From: Aphelocoma coerulescens
Taxonomy: Eukaryota > Chordata > Aves > Passeriformes > Corvidae
Direction: 5' to 3'
Length of the DNA: 64,000 nucleotides
Assembly (NCBI RefSeq): GCF_041296385.1
Contig: NW_027183520.1
Span: 276,001 to 340,000 of the forward strand
Shown: in pieces, positions 62,164 to 64,000 of the stretch
How positions within the stretch are numbered: position 1 is the stretch's first letter
Layout: each line of letters starts with the position of its first letter
The notes under the pieces: generated by a model
The model's input: the letters and a program-made list of their open reading frames with translations, nothing else
Told to the model about the DNA's origin: nothing
Databases searched by the model: none
Program-made: the position numbers and the translations under genes

Positions 62164-62486
62164 CTTAGTTCCTCCCTCAGCAGAAAAAGAGAAAAAAAAG
62201 CAAACCAAAATTAAAATGCGCGCAAGAGAAGGAGAGCCCCAAACTTAAACTTACAAATCCCATTTTCTGGTGGGGCTGGCTCCTGGAAAGGTCTGCTGGG
62301 GGGGTGGTCTGGCAGTTCGATCCTCAGGGACTTCAGTCCTTGGTGGGAGGCGAGGGTCTCGAACTGTCCTCGTCCAAAAGTCCTGCTAAAACGTAGGTCT
62401 ATCTTCAGAGGGTCAGCACACGAACGGCTGGTTCTGTCTTGGTGATTAAGACGCAGCTCAGGCCAGGAGTCCGAGGTCCGGGGTCC
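62164..62486 (-). other. ERV-3 5' leader
   Basis: About 320 bp between the primer site and the gag start, without a gene of its own. Confidence 0.6.
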
Positions 62487-62504
62487 AAGGCTGTTCAGGT
62501 GCCA
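62487..62504 (-). other. ERV-3 primer-binding site (lysine-tRNA-like)
   Basis: Minus strand TGGCACCTGAACAGCCTT; the first 14 bases differ from the tRNA-Lys site at two positions, both transitions. Two bases separate it from the LTR end. Confidence 0.55.
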
Positions 62505-62506
62505 GT

Positions 62507-63073
62507 TATTACAGCTGGTGGTGGGGTCAGTGGCTCTGACCCAGGAAGAGGTGACCGGTCCGGAGAGATGGTCCTGAAAGGGATCGCCTTCCCGAGGCCC
62601 AGTGTCTTCCCTCAGCTGCTGGCAGAGGGGCCCTTGCAGAGGCTGTCAGCTCTTTAGTGATTCTCAGCTCGTGATTCCAGCTCAGCTCTGCAGGGCAGCC
62701 TCCAGGCCAAACCAGACCAGAGAGAGACGAGAAGGCCCGTGTGGCTGGTTCCGCACAGAGGTAGCTTTATTGTTGGTCCCCTCCGGCGAAGGGGAAAGCC
62801 AGGGACGAGCTCTCTCTCCCCCACAGAGCCAGGGGGCTTCCTTTTATAGGGATACAGGGGATCAGTGGGGGGGACCAATGGGTTACAGAGGGTCTGGGAC
62901 AGACCAATGGGTTACAGAAAGATCTGCATAGTGTCTCCCAAAGGATTGTGGGTCCACTTCTCCTCGCCATGACCCAAGAAGTGGTTGCCTTTTCAGGGAG
63001 TCCTGCTGGGCGATTGTGAAATCTCTTGTCTCAGCAGAGATCCCTCCAGGGCAAGGGCTGGGCATATCCCACA
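62507..63073 (-). repeat. ERV-3 5' LTR
   Basis: 567 bp; same ends as the 3' LTR, including the TA terminus, with scattered substitutions and 1-2 bp indels. Confidence 0.88.
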
Positions 63074-63234
63074 GGCGAGGGCAGCCAGACCTGTCTCTCA
63101 TGGCAGCTTTTGTCTGGGAGCAATCCTTGGATAGACAGAATTTGGGAGGTAGAATTTCAGTTTTGGCCATGGGCGCCTGGATGAGAAGGACGGTTCTTTT
63201 CCTTAGGAAGGAAAGCACGAAGCCCCAGGAGCCC

Positions 63235-63560
63235 CAGGGCTCCTGAGCCAGCCCCTGCTGCCCCGGGAGGGAATTTGGGGAGGGGCAGAGGGGGTGCGCA
63301 GCCCCCGCCGGGGGATGACCCCGGCCCAGCGCCCTTCGTTCAGCACCGAGCTGGGCTTGGGGCCGCAGGAGGAAGAGGCCGATGGGAAGCAGATCCTGCA
63401 AGGGGGACAGGGCTTGGGCTCAGGGCAAGGTCCTGCCCTGCACACCTGGCTCAGGTGTGACCCTGCCCCAGGAAGGGAGCGGGACATTCCCATCCCCACG
63501 GATCAGGGCTGGGAGCAGCGCTGGGACCAGGGACATGGAAACACTGGGAGCCACTGGGAC
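63235..63560 (+). pseudogene. MHC class II-beta 3'-end-like segment (inverted copy of 11798-12140)
   Basis: Nearly identical to the reverse complement of 11798-12140, here on the plus strand. It carries the same peptide text (PSFSTELGLGPQEEEADGK). The transmembrane exon that precedes the left copy is not found here; ERV-3 lies just upstream. Confidence 0.45.
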
Positions 63561-64000
63561 CATACTGTGGGCTACTGGGAGCTACTGGGAGCAACTGGGA
63601 ATGACGGGTGTGTGCTGGAGGCAACTGGGATATACTGGGAATGAATGGGATCATGCTAGGGGCAACTGGAACCATGCTGGGGCAACTGGGGATACTGGGA
63701 ATGAGCATGCTGGGGGAAACTGGGAGCAACTGGGAGTGACTGTGTCTGTGCTGGGGGCCACTGAGGTCATACTTGCAGTGACTGGGACTGTACTAGGGGC
63801 AACTGGGAGCAAGTGGAACCATGCTGGAAGTAACTAGGATCACACTGAGGGTGATTTGGATCATACTGGGAGTGACAAGGAGCATACTGGGGGCAATTTG
63901 GACCACGTTGGGGGCAACTGGGATATACCGGGAGCAACTGGAACATCACTGAGGGTGACTGGGAGTGGCTGTGGGCACCTGGAATCATGCTGGAAGCAAC
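63535..64000 (+). repeat. 10-bp-period ACTGGGAGCA minisatellite, continues off the edge
   Basis: Units of ACTGGGAGCA, ACTGGGAATG and similar, mostly 10 or about 20-21 bp long, running to the window end. The reverse-complement form occurs at 27612-27850. Confidence 0.8.

Larger units (their letters stand above)
52987..63079 (-). mobile_element. ERV-3: class II provirus, defective, with nested ERV-4
   Basis: LTRs at 52993-53555 and 62507-63073 in the same orientation, with 6-bp target duplications GGCGAG at 52987-52992 and 63074-63079. Minus-strand order: 5' LTR, primer site, gag, dut/pro, pol, env remnant, polypurine tract, 3' LTR. The LTRs (563 and 567 bp) differ at scattered bases and short indels, so it is older than ERV-1 and ERV-2. 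Defects: frameshifts and a TAG in gag, protease split by ERV-4, a pol frameshift with an altered RT box, most of env deleted. Class II assignment follows from pol wording, dUTPase motif and 6-bp duplication. Confidence 0.9.

Noticed and set aside
1..64000. CRISPR array, bacterial operon or phage system
   Set aside because: The tandem repeats have no regular unique spacers, and the genes, introns and proviruses are those of a bird genome.

Overview
The window reads as nuclear DNA of a songbird (passerine), most likely from the MHC-bearing microchromosome (chromosome 16-like) or an equally repeat-rich unplaced piece. The grounds are avian gamma-c/OR14-like olfactory receptor copies, fragments resembling passerine PIM1-like kinases, a bird-type C2H2 zinc-finger gene, several MHC class II-beta and class I-like exon and promoter relics, and proviruses of avian type. 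No species can be named from the sequence alone.

Layout. 1-2.3 kb: remnant of a gammaretrovirus-like pol, possibly with env, on the minus strand. 2.5-8.0 kb: a block with a 37-bp minisatellite, a broken olfactory receptor and a second 37-bp array. 8.5-9.5 kb: PIM-like kinase fragments. 10-19.5 kb: GC-rich MHC/zinc-finger territory, with a class II-beta 3' region, transmembrane exon and exon 1 all on the minus strand, and a zinc-finger gene plus a zinc-finger relic lying between those exons. 19.96-27.61 kb: ERV-1, a complete class II provirus with LTRs identical by eye, a 6-bp target duplication and open gag, dut-pro, pol and env. 27.6-29.7 kb: a second class II-beta transmembrane exon, then a promoter with MHC X2/Y-box spacing in front of a class I-like signal-peptide exon. 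29.87-40.43 kb: ERV-2, a complete gamma-type provirus with open gag, pol (behind a UGA readthrough codon) and env. 40.4-45.4 kb: AT-rich and purine-rich DNA, a 30-bp minisatellite and a probable old LTR. 45.4-52.1 kb: the second 37-bp-array/olfactory-receptor block. 52.99-63.07 kb: ERV-3, an older, broken class II provirus, with an env-only element (ERV-4) nested in its protease. 63.2-64 kb: a copy of the class II-beta 3' region and a 10-bp-period minisatellite running off the edge.

How it works together. The only host gene with a plausible intact reading frame is the nine-finger zinc-finger gene (exons 13376-14382 and 14551-14634, minus strand, poly(A) signal near 12975). The olfactory receptor, kinase and MHC pieces are pseudogenes or isolated exons. 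The window's coding capacity is mainly retroviral: ERV-1 and ERV-2 each keep LTRs, primer site, polypurine tract and all main genes open, which suggests recent insertion. All four proviruses and the left-edge remnant lie on the minus strand. All calls come from reading the sequence; no database search, alignment software or expression data were used.
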